A stretch of DNA of 50,555 nt, taken from Promethearchaeota archaeon (GTDB lineage Archaea > Asgardarchaeota > Lokiarchaeia > Sigyniarchaeales > SOKP01). The translations under genes were made by a program, and so were the position numbers. Shown in pieces: positions 7,605 to 16,469 of the stretch. The notes under the pieces are model-generated. The model searched no databases, was not told the origin of the DNA, and was given only the letters and a program-made list of their open reading frames with translations. Location of the stretch: assembly GCA_008080735.1 (NCBI GenBank), contig SHMW01000023.1, positions 1 through 50,555 on the forward strand, written 5' to 3'. Each line of letters starts with the position of its first letter. The stretch's first letter is position 1.

Positions 7605-9185
7605 TTATTCATCTTGAATATATGGTTTTGCAAATTTAAGGCACATTTCAGCCTTTTTTAACTCTCTTCCGAGATAATTAATATGAGTCAGATTCGTGGT
7701 TAATTTCAATTCAATTATTTTTTTCGATAAAAATTCGGCCTTCTGTCCGCTAAAACCATTCAAGAATTGATTTTTATTAGAATAAAATAAAACAAAAATT
7801 CTCTTTTTATAATGATCTACGTAGATTTTGAAATATCCTGCCTCATCTGCTCTATAATGAGTGTTTGGCCCTTTCACGTCCACAATATTCTCAATTGGTA
7901 AATCTGGAATTTCTTGAGAAGTCTTACCTTTTGCTTTGAAAACTTGCATTCCAATATTAATTGGTGGGGTATTTTTGTGTTTTGCAAGATAATTGAGCAT
8001 CATTGATTTTTTAAGTTCTTTCACACCTCCGAACATTTTTGTGCTATGCTCCACAGTGAATAAGATACCCATATCCAATTCAGCTGCGATACTTGCCAAT
8101 AAACCATTTATCCCTACTGAATCAACATCCATCAATTCCACCACGTTGGAGATTCCAAAAAACATGGGTAATTTTAATTCTTTATATTGTTTTTTCGAGC
8201 TAATTTGGGTATATAAATAATAAGCTTGAAGAGAATTGATAATTCCAGGAGAAATTGGCGTTTCGAGTAATGGGTCAGCGATTAATTTAGTAAATCCATG
8301 TGACTGTAATTTATCTGTTAAATCAAAAAGATTTTGTACTCGTGTCTGTGGATCTCTGGGAAAATATCCTTTGTTAATATTAGTGGGAAGGATCACAATC
8401 GGGATATCTCTAGGAATATCTAAAAAGGTTTCATAATTCCCTATGTCAAAACTTAGGATCATATCAATCCCTTCATCCACCGCGGCTAAAATTTCATCAC
8501 TATCCATAGAATCGATACTGATGAGTATGTTAAAATGATTATGAATCAATTTGATGATTTCTCGAACGCGATCTTGATTAGGTGCGTTTGCAATGCAACC
8601 AATATCTATTATATCTGCTCCAGATTCGATATAATGCGTTGTTTTTTTTAAGATAGACTCGTTGGATTTCTTCGGACAATTAACAATTTCAGCAATGATT
8701 GGAGGGGGCAATTCCTTTCCAATCATAACATCACTCTTGTCTTGATTTATAAAAAAAGTTTGAGTAGATATGTTATACATGGCTTTCTCGAGCATTTCTT
8801 TAAAGAGAGTTTTATGTTGTTCCGTTCCTGATGATTCAAATAATTGATTCGCGGGAATATTTGTTGAAAGATCAATGACTTCTAAGTTTTTTAAAATCAT
8901 CGGTAAATCCGAGGCAAATTCTGGACCTTTTCGAATAGGAATATTGAATTTTTCTTCTAATTCGGATGAATCCCACTGCACAAAACCGGGAAGGAGAATT
9001 AGGTCATAACCAGAGAGATTACGAGTGTTTATAGAATCCTTAACCATTTGAGGAGTGATAAATGCGGATATAGACACGGGCACTTTTACTATCTCAATTT
9101 GATGGGTTTGAATATTTTGAATAACCCCTTTTAGAATGGAATAACTCTGCGTTCCCGTTAGAATTAAGATTTTAATGCATATCAC
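7605..9185 (-). CDS. Dihydropteroate synthase-like protein (DUF6513 family)
   Basis: 526 residues. An N-terminal alpha/beta part (ILILTGTQSYSILKGVI, VPVSISAFITPQMV) precedes a TIM-barrel region like dihydropteroate synthase from about 165: PPIIAEIVN, GADIIDIGCIAN, ILISIDSMDSDEI and MILSFDIGNYE. The family occurs in archaea and in methylotrophs that make H4MPT, and a role in building the pterin-arylamine part has been suggested. Here mptD and mptG lie about 10 kb away, which agrees. The GTG start at 9185 overlaps the stop of the upstream DUF1464 gene as GTGA, with GGAG before it, so the two are coupled. It is convergent with the FO operon, separated by 12 bp. Confidence 0.8.
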   Translation of the reverse strand: MICIKILILTGTQSYSILKGVIQNIQTHQIEIVKVPVSISAFITPQMVKDSINTRNLSGYDLILLPGFVQWDSSELEEKFNIPIRKGPEFASDLPMILKNLEVIDLSTNIPANQLFESSGTEQHKTLFKEMLEKAMYNISTQTFFINQDKSDVMIGKELPPPIIAEIVNCPKKSNESILKKTTHYIESGADIIDIGCIANAPNQDRVREIIKLIHNHFNILISIDSMDSDEILAAVDEGIDMILSFDIGNYETFLDIPRDIPIVILPTNINKGYFPRDPQTRVQNLFDLTDKLQSHGFTKLIADPLLETPISPGIINSLQAYYLYTQISSKKQYKELKLPMFFGISNVVELMDVDSVGINGLLASIAAELDMGILFTVEHSTKMFGGVKELKKSMMLNYLAKHKNTPPINIGMQVFKAKGKTSQEIPDLPIENIVDVKGPNTHYRADEAGYFKIYVDHYKKRIFVLFYSNKNQFLNGFSGQKAEFLSKKIIELKLTTNLTHINYLGRELKKAEMCLKFAKPYIQDE

Positions 9186-10276
9186 TCCGTATTTTCTTTC
9201 TTAAAAGGAATATAAATATCATCTAAGATCGACCCAGATGATTCTTTAATCTTCATGTTTTCTATAATAGGAGAATATTTACCTCCCAATAACCCATTTG
9301 CGATAAACGCTGCGCCTTGAGCAGCTCTTTTTGCGATTTGACTATAAGAATTCATTAATCTTACAGGAGCCACATCCGATAAGGATTTAATTACCTTTTC
9401 CTTTAAATAGGGAATTTCCGCACCCCTCCCTGCAAGTAAAATCTCTTTTATTTTGTTTTTTGCAGAAAAAGAGGAGGAAATTCCAAATACTGCCTTTTTC
9501 ACGCTTGAGAGATAGGCTTTAAATGCTTTTTTCGTTTGTTGATCTTTTTCTGCTAAGATGGTAATTTCCTTTAGACTTAAATCACTATACCCAGAAATAT
9601 AGGCCACACCACCTTTATATATATTTTTTTTCTCAATATGTTTAATTAAATAGGCTAATTCTCCATCTAAACTTCCACACGCTCGAAAGCCCATAATATT
9701 AGAACCCCCAATACCATCTACGATTTGCCCATTCTCGATGGCGAGTACGGCTGTAAAGCCATAACCAATTTCCACCATAATAAAATTGGTTTCAGATGGA
9801 GGAAGGCTAAATTTTTCGCATTGATCTTTAATACCCGTAACAGAGGTACAGAGCTTATCTGCAGTGCCCATATCTATTTTATTGATTTTGTAATATTCTG
9901 GAACTGTAGATAAATGTTTTACCCCAGGCACGATCACTCCAGGAATATCTATATTTTTCAGTAAGCGTAAAATTTCACCAAGTCCTACCAATTTATTTTT
10001 CTCCTCAGCCTTAAATTTCAATAAAGTTAGAAAAAGATCTCGTTCAGTCAATTCCTTTACTTTCTTTAAGGGCAACCCGAAGCCAGAAGGGGCTGTAAAA
10101 AGGTCGATTGTTTCTCTTTGATTTAAAGACTCGATTATATTTAATACTTTTATCGGCTCTCGCATCAAATCTTTTGTCGGAAGCGAGAGATCTAATATAA
10201 TATTATCTCCCTTAATTCCAAGAAAATCCCAACTTTTCGAACCAGGATCAATACCTAAAACAGTTTTCTTTTCCAT
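9182..10276 (-). CDS. DUF1464 family protein, acetate/butyrate-kinase-like (ASKHA) fold
   Basis: 364 residues starting VLGIDPGSKSWDFLGIKGD, a phosphate-1-like loop of the actin/sugar-kinase/Hsp70 superfamily. Later Gly-rich segments (MVEIGYGFTAVLAIENGQIVDGIGGSN, EILLAGRGAEIP, AAQGAAFIANGLLGGKY) fit the second phosphate and adenosine regions. DUF1464 proteins are mostly archaeal and resemble butyrate kinases, but no substrate is known. It is the first gene of a two-gene minus-strand operon with the DHPS-like gene (4-bp overlap), so a role in pterin cofactor synthesis is a reasonable inference. The start is the ATG at 10276. Confidence 0.8.
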   Translation of the reverse strand: MEKKTVLGIDPGSKSWDFLGIKGDNIILDLSLPTKDLMREPIKVLNIIESLNQRETIDLFTAPSGFGLPLKKVKELTERDLFLTLLKFKAEEKNKLVGLGEILRLLKNIDIPGVIVPGVKHLSTVPEYYKINKIDMGTADKLCTSVTGIKDQCEKFSLPPSETNFIMVEIGYGFTAVLAIENGQIVDGIGGSNIMGFRACGSLDGELAYLIKHIEKKNIYKGGVAYISGYSDLSLKEITILAEKDQQTKKAFKAYLSSVKKAVFGISSSFSAKNKIKEILLAGRGAEIPYLKEKVIKSLSDVAPVRLMNSYSQIAKRAAQGAAFIANGLLGGKYSPIIENMKIKESSGSILDDIYIPFKKENTE

Positions 10277-10466
10277 CTTAGTTGAATAAAAGAGTTATTT
10301 TATTCTTAAGAACTCTATAGGTGACTAACAGTTAGAATTGGTAAAATCATATCTCAATCAATTTCATTCATTCTATATTCATTTAGTTTCTTATTTACAA
10401 TAATAAAGGATTGATTATAATAATATAACAATTTTCTAATAAATAGATAAAAAGGATGAGAAGATT

Positions 10467-11396
10467 CTATTTCCTGCCTAGAGCTACAATCATCCCTTTA
10501 TAATCAAAAATCTCATTATTTGTAAATCCAGTTCTTTCTAAATCTTTAAGAATCTCTTCTTTTGAAAAGATCAAGTTGGAAATAGATTCTCTATAGATTT
10601 GAAGGATCTCATCAGCTGCTATGTCTTTTGTAAGAGGGAATGGGGCTTTTGCTACCAATACAATCATTCCGTCATCTCTTAAAAGCCTATATAATTCAGT
10701 CAAAAGCTCAAAGCGATTCATATCATAAAAATGAGGTGTTTTCTTATAATTTGGGATAGCTACCATCTCAATCATGTTATCGGGCACAAATACTTTCTTA
10801 TTATGAATCTCTGGTAAATGGACATCTTCGAGATCTGTTTTTGAATAATCCTCGTAATTCTGTTTCTTAGAGAGCACAAAAACTTCATCGGCAAGTGGTT
10901 TGAACCAATTAACGAGTCTTAAATGAATGTATTCAGAGATCCAAACCCCCATCAGGTTATCTAAATGAGTTTTTTTCGTTCGTTTGATAATTTCATTAGT
11001 TAATTCTTCATCAAATTTGACAAAATCGGGTATCACTGTTGAATCCATGAAAAATTGGAGCAGACTTTTAATCACGCTTTTTGCTAATGGTGTTGGTTCG
11101 ACCGTATCTATACGACCTTTATGATTTAGATTAAATTTAACTAATCCTCGCTTTTCTAAATTGGATAAATTATTGTAAAAGCTGGAAGTTGAGAGATCTG
11201 AGCTATTGAGCTCCTTTTTTTTAACATATTTAAGTAATCGGGTCTCATATTCCTCTAATTCCTTTATAGGGATATTATCTAAATCTAGCTTTCTTGATTG
11301 AATTAACTCATTCACGATAACATATAGAGTATAGCGTACGATTGGCCTTCCATATTCGAGCAACGAATTAAGTGTGATAATTTCAACTAATGACAA
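10467..11396 (-). CDS. Winged-helix regulator fused to a degenerate methyltransferase-like domain
   Basis: 309 residues. Residues about 15-115 look like a PadR/MarR-type winged helix (SSFYNNLSNLEKRGLVKFNLNHKGRIDTVEPTPLA). The C-terminal 190 residues resemble a class I methyltransferase: NRFELLTELYRLLRDDGMIVLVAKAPFPL matches the strand-4/5 region, and EILKDLERTGFTNNEIFDYKGMIVALGRK the C-terminal strands. The glycine-rich SAM loop is not visible, so it may bind a ligand without catalysis. It is divergent from the GRE gene across a 494-bp intergenic region, the usual layout for a regulator and its target. I infer control of the GRE operon. The start codon is weakly defined. Confidence 0.7.
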   Translation of the reverse strand: MSLVEIITLNSLLEYGRPIVRYTLYVIVNELIQSRKLDLDNIPIKELEEYETRLLKYVKKKELNSSDLSTSSFYNNLSNLEKRGLVKFNLNHKGRIDTVEPTPLAKSVIKSLLQFFMDSTVIPDFVKFDEELTNEIIKRTKKTHLDNLMGVWISEYIHLRLVNWFKPLADEVFVLSKKQNYEDYSKTDLEDVHLPEIHNKKVFVPDNMIEMVAIPNYKKTPHFYDMNRFELLTELYRLLRDDGMIVLVAKAPFPLTKDIAADEILQIYRESISNLIFSKEEILKDLERTGFTNNEIFDYKGMIVALGRK

Positions 11397-11890
11397 ATTG
11401 ATAAGGTTCCCAATTCGGAGTTTATTAACTAATATTAGATCTTCAGAAATAAGGTTTCACCCAAATTTGTAATCTATTTGATTTCTATCTGTAATATATC
11501 AAAAATAATGCTTCAAACATATATAAAATCTTCTTTTTTTCGAATACTTCAGTAATAGTATGAGTTCTCATAATTTCCATAATTGAAAACATACCCCATA
11601 TCACGCGAAAATGAATAAAATAGTATTCTATAAGAAATCAATAAGATTTTTTCTACCTAAGATTGTGTAATTTGAGATCATAAAGCGTATAATCATAGTT
11701 TTCAAATCTGAAAAAGGAGACACAATAGACAGAAAATATTTAAACGATACCAAACGTTTTTATATCTGCAGAAGAAATAAAATTGACATTCGTTATATTT
11801 GATATCAATTTTATTTTAATAGTACTGATGTTTTCTTTAAAGTGGAAAATCAAAGTTTAATTTTCACAACCTATTGAGGTTATTAAAAAA
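11397..11890. promoter_or_regulatory. Divergent intergenic region with GRE promoter
   Basis: A 494-bp AT-rich region without a coding frame, lying between the regulator and the GRE gene. On the plus strand a TATA-like ATATTTAAA lies at 11736-11744, preceded by purine-rich sequence that could be a BRE. Transcription would then start near 11766-11770, giving a leader of about 120 nt. A second TATA-like run lies near 11757-11766. The long leader contains an inverted repeat, listed separately. No promoter for the minus-strand regulator stands out. Confidence 0.5.
11775..11816. promoter_or_regulatory. 15-bp inverted repeat upstream of the GRE gene
   Basis: Left arm AAATAAAATTGACAT (11775-11789) and right arm ATATCAATTTTATTT (11802-11816) match in 14 of 15 positions when one is reversed and complemented, with a 12-nt spacer. 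It lies just after the predicted transcription start and 75 bp before the ATG. It could be an operator for the divergent winged-helix regulator or a leader hairpin. The arms are AT-rich, which raises the chance level, but the length and position favour function. Confidence 0.6.
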
Positions 11891-14380
11891 ATGAGTAATG
11901 CACAATCTGATTCTGGAAAGGATAAATTTGACATCGCGAGACCTCATGATCTTCTACCTCGCTCTGCATGGCTACGGGAATATTATTTTAAAGGAGCTGA
12001 GCGTGAATGGAATAATGAATACATGGCATTTACAACGGGTGTAGAATGGGATATTGTATGGGAGGAAATGAATTATTATGTGGCGCCTGAAGTCATTATG
12101 TATATTGGCGTAGACGGGAAAGGCGTGTTTGAAACTTCACTCAGATCCATCGCTGAGCGAGTAGAGCTCCCGGAAAATTTTTGGGATCTTTCGCTACCTG
12201 AAAGAAAAATCGAATTTTTTGAAAGAGTTATGCTTGATTATATCCCCCAAGAGATTATTTCCGACAATGATTTAATCGCGGGAGGGAGGTTTAATACACA
12301 ATTGAGCAATTGCTTAAATGAAAAGGAGACGAAACAATATTGGAAAGAAATCCTAAGAAATCGTCATGAATATTTAAAATTCCATTACGCTGGATTTGGG
12401 AACGTAGGTGCCACTGGAGGTCATTTAATTCCTGACCTTGAGGGTGTTGTTAAAAGAGGATTCAAATATTATCATCAAAAAGCTAAAGATACCTACAAGA
12501 GATTGACCGATAAGGAAAAAAAGGGCGCAAAAGGGCAAGAACTTCGTGCTATAATAAATGCTACATTAATACCTAAAAAACTTGCTGCTAAATATGCTGA
12601 AGAATGTCGGAATTTAAAAAAGGACGCATCACCAGAGAGAGCAGAAGAACTAGAGCAAATGGCTCGGAATTTAGAAAGGGTTCCTTGGGAACCAGCCGAA
12701 ACGTTTTGGCAAGGAGTGCAAGCCATATGGTTGACTCATATGCTAATAATGGCTGAAGAGTCATATCCAGGCCCAGGTGTATCATTTGGTAGAACGGATC
12801 AACATCTTTGGGAACTCTACAAAAAAGATGTGCTAGATGAGAAAAATATCACAAAGAATTTTGCCAAAGAAATACTTGGAAGCTTCTGGTTTCATTGCAA
12901 TACTGCCTATGATGCACAGATACGCGTTGGCAGGCAGGGAATCACATCTGCTTTTGGACAACTTATGACATTATCTGGATGTGGTCCAAACGGAGAGGAT
13001 TTAACCAACGACTTAACTTATACGATCTTAGAGGTGATTGACGAGTGGTCTCCGATTTTAGAACCAAAACCCAATATAAGATTACACAGAAATTCTCCAA
13101 ATAAGCTTTTAGATATTTTAATTGAAATGATTTCAAGATCGCAAGGTTCACCATTTCTAATTAATTTTGACGAAAGAAGCATAGCGGGGATGATAGGAGA
13201 AGGGATACCCGAGAATGAGGCGTGGGATTATGCGTGTGTAGGTTGCCTTGAGAATACCATGCAGGGCAACGATCGATCTGGTACGGTTAATTGTAATCCC
13301 AATTTAGCAAAAAGCATCGAATTAACTCTATGGAACGGTGAAATAATGCCTGAAAACGGGAAAAAGCCATGGTCGAAAGAAGGAGAGCGATTTGGTCCAA
13401 AGACAGGAGGTCCTGAACAATTTAAAACTTGGGAGGAATTCTGGGAGGCTTGGAAAGCTCAAATAGAGTTTATCATCCAGTATGTCGTTAGAGTAAATAA
13501 TTTAACAGAAGAAACGAGAGGAAGATTTTTGCCTACACCCTATTTATCATCTATTGTAAAAGGATGTATTGAAAAAGGGATTGATATAAGAAACGGTGGA
13601 CCGGAATTACGCTTTGTTACAATCGAAGGCGTCTCTTTTGCGACTGTTGTTGATTCATTGTTGGCAATTAAACATTTTGTTTATGATGAGGGGAAATATA
13701 CAATTGAACAGATAAAAGAAGCGTTGTTGCATAATTTTGAAGGAGAATATGCTGTAATGCAGACGATTTTAAAAAATAAAGCACCTAAATATGGAAACGA
13801 TAGGGATAAAGCTGATGAGTTAGCAAGGAAAGTGATGAAAGTTTGGTCAGATGAAACGTGGAAATATACAACTCCTACTAATTTTCAATACAGACCTGGG
13901 ATGCTTTCATGGAATTATTGGGCAGGTGAGGCAGCAGCCTTGACCCCCGCTACTCCAGATGGAAGGAAGGCAGGAACCTATTTATCAAATGCGATATGTC
14001 CTACAGATGGAGTTGATACAAAAGGGCCAACAGCAGTCACTAATTCCGTTGGAAAAGCACTCGGTGGCAAAACAGAGGATGGTCAATATATAAATTACCT
14101 TCCAAATGGAGCCAGCCATACCATCACCTTCAATCCGAGCATACTTAGAGATGCCGAGCATCGAGACAAATTCAGGTCGTATCTAAGGGGTTATATAGAA
14201 AATGGGGGAACATGTTTACAGATAAATATGTTAGATTCTGAAATGTTAAAAGACGCGCAAAAACACCCTGAGAATTACGAGAATTTGTTAGTGAGAGTGA
14301 CCGGTTATAATGCTTACTTTAATGCCATAGGGAAAGAGCTTCAGGATGAGATAATAGCAAGAGAATCACATAAAATGTAG
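11891..14380 (+). CDS. Glycyl radical enzyme (PFL/PflD-like: decarboxylase, dehydratase or lyase)
   Basis: 829 residues. The glycyl radical loop near the C-terminus reads VRVTGYNAYF with Gly805, followed by KELQDEIIARE as in the family. The active-site loop is CVGCLE: Cys452 is the thiyl radical position, with Glu454 two residues on, as in the GCxE loops of glycerol dehydratase, choline lyase and arylacetate decarboxylases, and unlike the CC of true pyruvate formate-lyase. Other family marks are YPGPGVSFGRTDQ and TPATPDGR. The substrate cannot be fixed from sequence; the N-terminal region (TTGVEWDIVWEEMNYYVAPE) does not clearly match one class. It is oxygen-sensitive by nature, so the host is anaerobic. 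The activase gene begins 16 bp downstream. It is probably controlled by the divergent regulator. Confidence 0.93.
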   Translation: MSNAQSDSGKDKFDIARPHDLLPRSAWLREYYFKGAEREWNNEYMAFTTGVEWDIVWEEMNYYVAPEVIMYIGVDGKGVFETSLRSIAERVELPENFWDLSLPERKIEFFERVMLDYIPQEIISDNDLIAGGRFNTQLSNCLNEKETKQYWKEILRNRHEYLKFHYAGFGNVGATGGHLIPDLEGVVKRGFKYYHQKAKDTYKRLTDKEKKGAKGQELRAIINATLIPKKLAAKYAEECRNLKKDASPERAEELEQMARNLERVPWEPAETFWQGVQAIWLTHMLIMAEESYPGPGVSFGRTDQHLWELYKKDVLDEKNITKNFAKEILGSFWFHCNTAYDAQIRVGRQGITSAFGQLMTLSGCGPNGEDLTNDLTYTILEVIDEWSPILEPKPNIRLHRNSPNKLLDILIEMISRSQGSPFLINFDERSIAGMIGEGIPENEAWDYACVGCLENTMQGNDRSGTVNCNPNLAKSIELTLWNGEIMPENGKKPWSKEGERFGPKTGGPEQFKTWEEFWEAWKAQIEFIIQYVVRVNNLTEETRGRFLPTPYLSSIVKGCIEKGIDIRNGGPELRFVTIEGVSFATVVDSLLAIKHFVYDEGKYTIEQIKEALLHNFEGEYAVMQTILKNKAPKYGNDRDKADELARKVMKVWSDETWKYTTPTNFQYRPGMLSWNYWAGEAAALTPATPDGRKAGTYLSNAICPTDGVDTKGPTAVTNSVGKALGGKTEDGQYINYLPNGASHTITFNPSILRDAEHRDKFRSYLRGYIENGGTCLQINMLDSEMLKDAQKHPENYENLLVRVTGYNAYFNAIGKELQDEIIARESHKM

Positions 14381-14396
14381 ATAGGCATAATAAGGG

Positions 14397-15416
14397 ATGG
14401 AATTAATGACAGAAGATACAAATAATAAGGCTCTTGTCTTTGAAATACAGAAAATGTCAACGGAAGATGGACCAGGAATAAGAACAACAGTGTTCCTTAA
14501 ACATTGTCCCTTAAAATGTATATGGTGCCATAATCCGGAGTCTATAGAAAAAAAGTCCGTGCTTGAATGGTTAAAACATAAATGCATAGGATGTAAAATA
14601 TGTATAGATACATGTAAACAATCAGCCCTATATTTCGATGAACATGGATTACATATTGATCGGAATAAATGTATAAGTTGCGGAGAATGCGTTGAGGAAT
14701 GCCCCAGTACTGCGCTTCATATGTTTGGCACATGGTGGGAATTAGAAGATTTATTTCATGAAGTCAATAAAGACAGAGTGTATTATCTCAAATCTGGAGG
14801 TGGGGTCACCGTGTCTGGTGGAGAACCAACCTTGCAATCTGGATTTGTTATAAATTTTCTAAAAAAATGTAAAGAAAATGCAATCTCAACCGCTTTAGAT
14901 ACTTGCGGATATGCATCTAAAAAAGTCTATGAGAACCTTTTACCGTACGTTGATCTTATTCTTTTAGATATAAAAGAAATCGATTCCGAAAAGCATAAAA
15001 AATTTACGGGGGTGTCCAATGAAAAAATACTGGAAAATGCCAAATGGATTGCGCAATATGCAAAAAATAATGGGAAGAGATTATGGATTAGGACCCCTTT
15101 AATCCCAAAATATACCGCGACAGAAGCGAATATTAAGGGAATAGGTGAATTTATTATCAATGAATTGGATAATTTTCCCGAACGATGGGATCTGCTTTCA
15201 TTTAATAATCTTTGCATAGACAAATACAAACGACTTGATCTGGATTGGGAATTGAAGGAAATAAATCTTATGAGAAGAGCAGAGATAGAAAAATTGTATA
15301 GTATTGCGAAAGACACTGGAGTAAAGAATGTTCAATGGTCTGGACTCACTAAAAATGAAGAGAATTCTGGAAATTCAGTGAGTCAGGCAAATAAAACGAA
15401 ATTACCATCCTGTTAA
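14397..15416 (+). CDS. Glycyl radical enzyme activating enzyme (radical SAM)
   Basis: Installs the Gly805 radical on the upstream GRE. The radical SAM motif is Cys37-x3-Cys41-x2-Cys44 (KHCPLKCIWCHNPE), preceded by STEDGPGIRTTVFLKHC, a hallmark of PFL-activase family proteins. An inserted two-cluster ferredoxin domain follows: Cys63, Cys66, Cys69, Cys73 and Cys92, Cys95, Cys98, Cys102. This extended form accompanies dehydratase, decarboxylase and succinate-synthase type GREs, not plain PFL. SGGEPTLQ is the GGE motif. ATG 14397 or ATG 14406 may start it; the latter has GGGATGG just upstream. Confidence 0.93.
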   Translation: MELMTEDTNNKALVFEIQKMSTEDGPGIRTTVFLKHCPLKCIWCHNPESIEKKSVLEWLKHKCIGCKICIDTCKQSALYFDEHGLHIDRNKCISCGECVEECPSTALHMFGTWWELEDLFHEVNKDRVYYLKSGGGVTVSGGEPTLQSGFVINFLKKCKENAISTALDTCGYASKKVYENLLPYVDLILLDIKEIDSEKHKKFTGVSNEKILENAKWIAQYAKNNGKRLWIRTPLIPKYTATEANIKGIGEFIINELDNFPERWDLLSFNNLCIDKYKRLDLDWELKEINLMRRAEIEKLYSIAKDTGVKNVQWSGLTKNEENSGNSVSQANKTKLPSC

Positions 15417-15452
15417 ATAAAAAAAATCTATAATGTTAATAGAGGTTGAAAA

Positions 15453-16343
15453 ATGAGTAAAAAAGAGAAAGAATTAGAATGGTCCTCAGAATTGTCCGAA
15501 AAAGCCTTACATTTTACACAACCAGATGTTATGCTGAAGCTAGTTTCTACTATTGATGATCGAGGATGGCCCCATATCACGATGATTACGAGTAATAGAG
15601 CGATAAGCAAAAAAGAAATTGCGTGGGGAGCTTTTACTGAGGGGACAAGCAAGGAAAACGTGAATAATAATCCGAAACAAGGAATATTGTATATGACCGC
15701 GGATATGCCATTTAAATTTCTTCAAGTGAAAGCCAAATACGATTATCTCAAAAAGGAAGGGGAAGAGCTGGAACACTTCAATAAATCGGAATTAATGAGA
15801 TATTTTACGTATGTGCGAGTCCATACCGCATACTACAATGACGTTATTGCTGCCCGACCGGTACGAGATTTACCCCTTTTAGGAATCGTAGGAGGGATCA
15901 TCAAAGATATAATCGGAAAAGGAGCTCTGAAAACAAGATTATCAGAAAAAAGATTAAACCCTCTTGGATACCAACTATTTAGGGCACCTATCGCAGTGAG
16001 AGCAATAAGTTATCTTGATCCCGAAGATGGATATCCAGTAATTATCCCGCATATCCCTCTCCAAGCAGCAGATCATAATAGATTAGTGTTCCCACTTTCT
16101 GGGCTGAAGGAAGATCTATACGCAATCCCAGACGGTGTTAAAGTGGCTGTATTTTGCATGAACTTTGATTATGCGAATCAAGTCGTTAAAGGAACATACA
16201 CCGGTATCGAGAGACACAGATTAATTAAATTTGGGATAATTGAAATAGAAGAGATCTATAATAGTTGTCCGCCCGTCACGGGTGTCATATACCCAGAAGA
16301 GCGTAAATATAGGCGACCAAAAGTGACCAATTTTCATCTATAA
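15453..16343 (+). CDS. Tandem pyridoxamine-phosphate-oxidase-like split-barrel protein
   Basis: 296 residues. The N-terminal half (LKLVSTIDDRGWPHITMITSNRAI, KENVNNNPKQGILYMT) is a clear PNPOx-like FMN-binding split barrel. The C-terminal half (RAISYLDPEDGYPVIIPHIPLQAADHNRLVF ... GTYTGIERHRLIKFGIIEIEEIYNSCPP) looks like a second barrel. The spacing, 36 bp after the activase with a GAGG-type site before the ATG, suggests it belongs to the GRE operon. It may bind FMN or F420 and reduce the GRE product, or protect against oxygen; neither is shown. No catalytic residue set is diagnostic. Confidence 0.75.
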   Translation: MSKKEKELEWSSELSEKALHFTQPDVMLKLVSTIDDRGWPHITMITSNRAISKKEIAWGAFTEGTSKENVNNNPKQGILYMTADMPFKFLQVKAKYDYLKKEGEELEHFNKSELMRYFTYVRVHTAYYNDVIAARPVRDLPLLGIVGGIIKDIIGKGALKTRLSEKRLNPLGYQLFRAPIAVRAISYLDPEDGYPVIIPHIPLQAADHNRLVFPLSGLKEDLYAIPDGVKVAVFCMNFDYANQVVKGTYTGIERHRLIKFGIIEIEEIYNSCPPVTGVIYPEERKYRRPKVTNFHL

Positions 16344-16373
16344 CTTTTTTTTTGATTTTTTTTCAAATCTTTT
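16344..16373 (+). terminator. Poly-T terminator after the GRE operon
   Basis: Directly after the stop codon the plus strand has T runs of nine and eight residues broken by GA, then another T5. This is a typical archaeal T-tract terminator, ending the GRE operon before the convergent sulfatase gene. Confidence 0.55.
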
Positions 16374-16469
16374 TAGTGCATTTTTGATTCCTCCATTGAG
16401 AGCTACTGAGATTAAATTTAGCTAAAATCATTTTGACTTTTGAAAATTATAGCAGAGAATTATAGTGAT

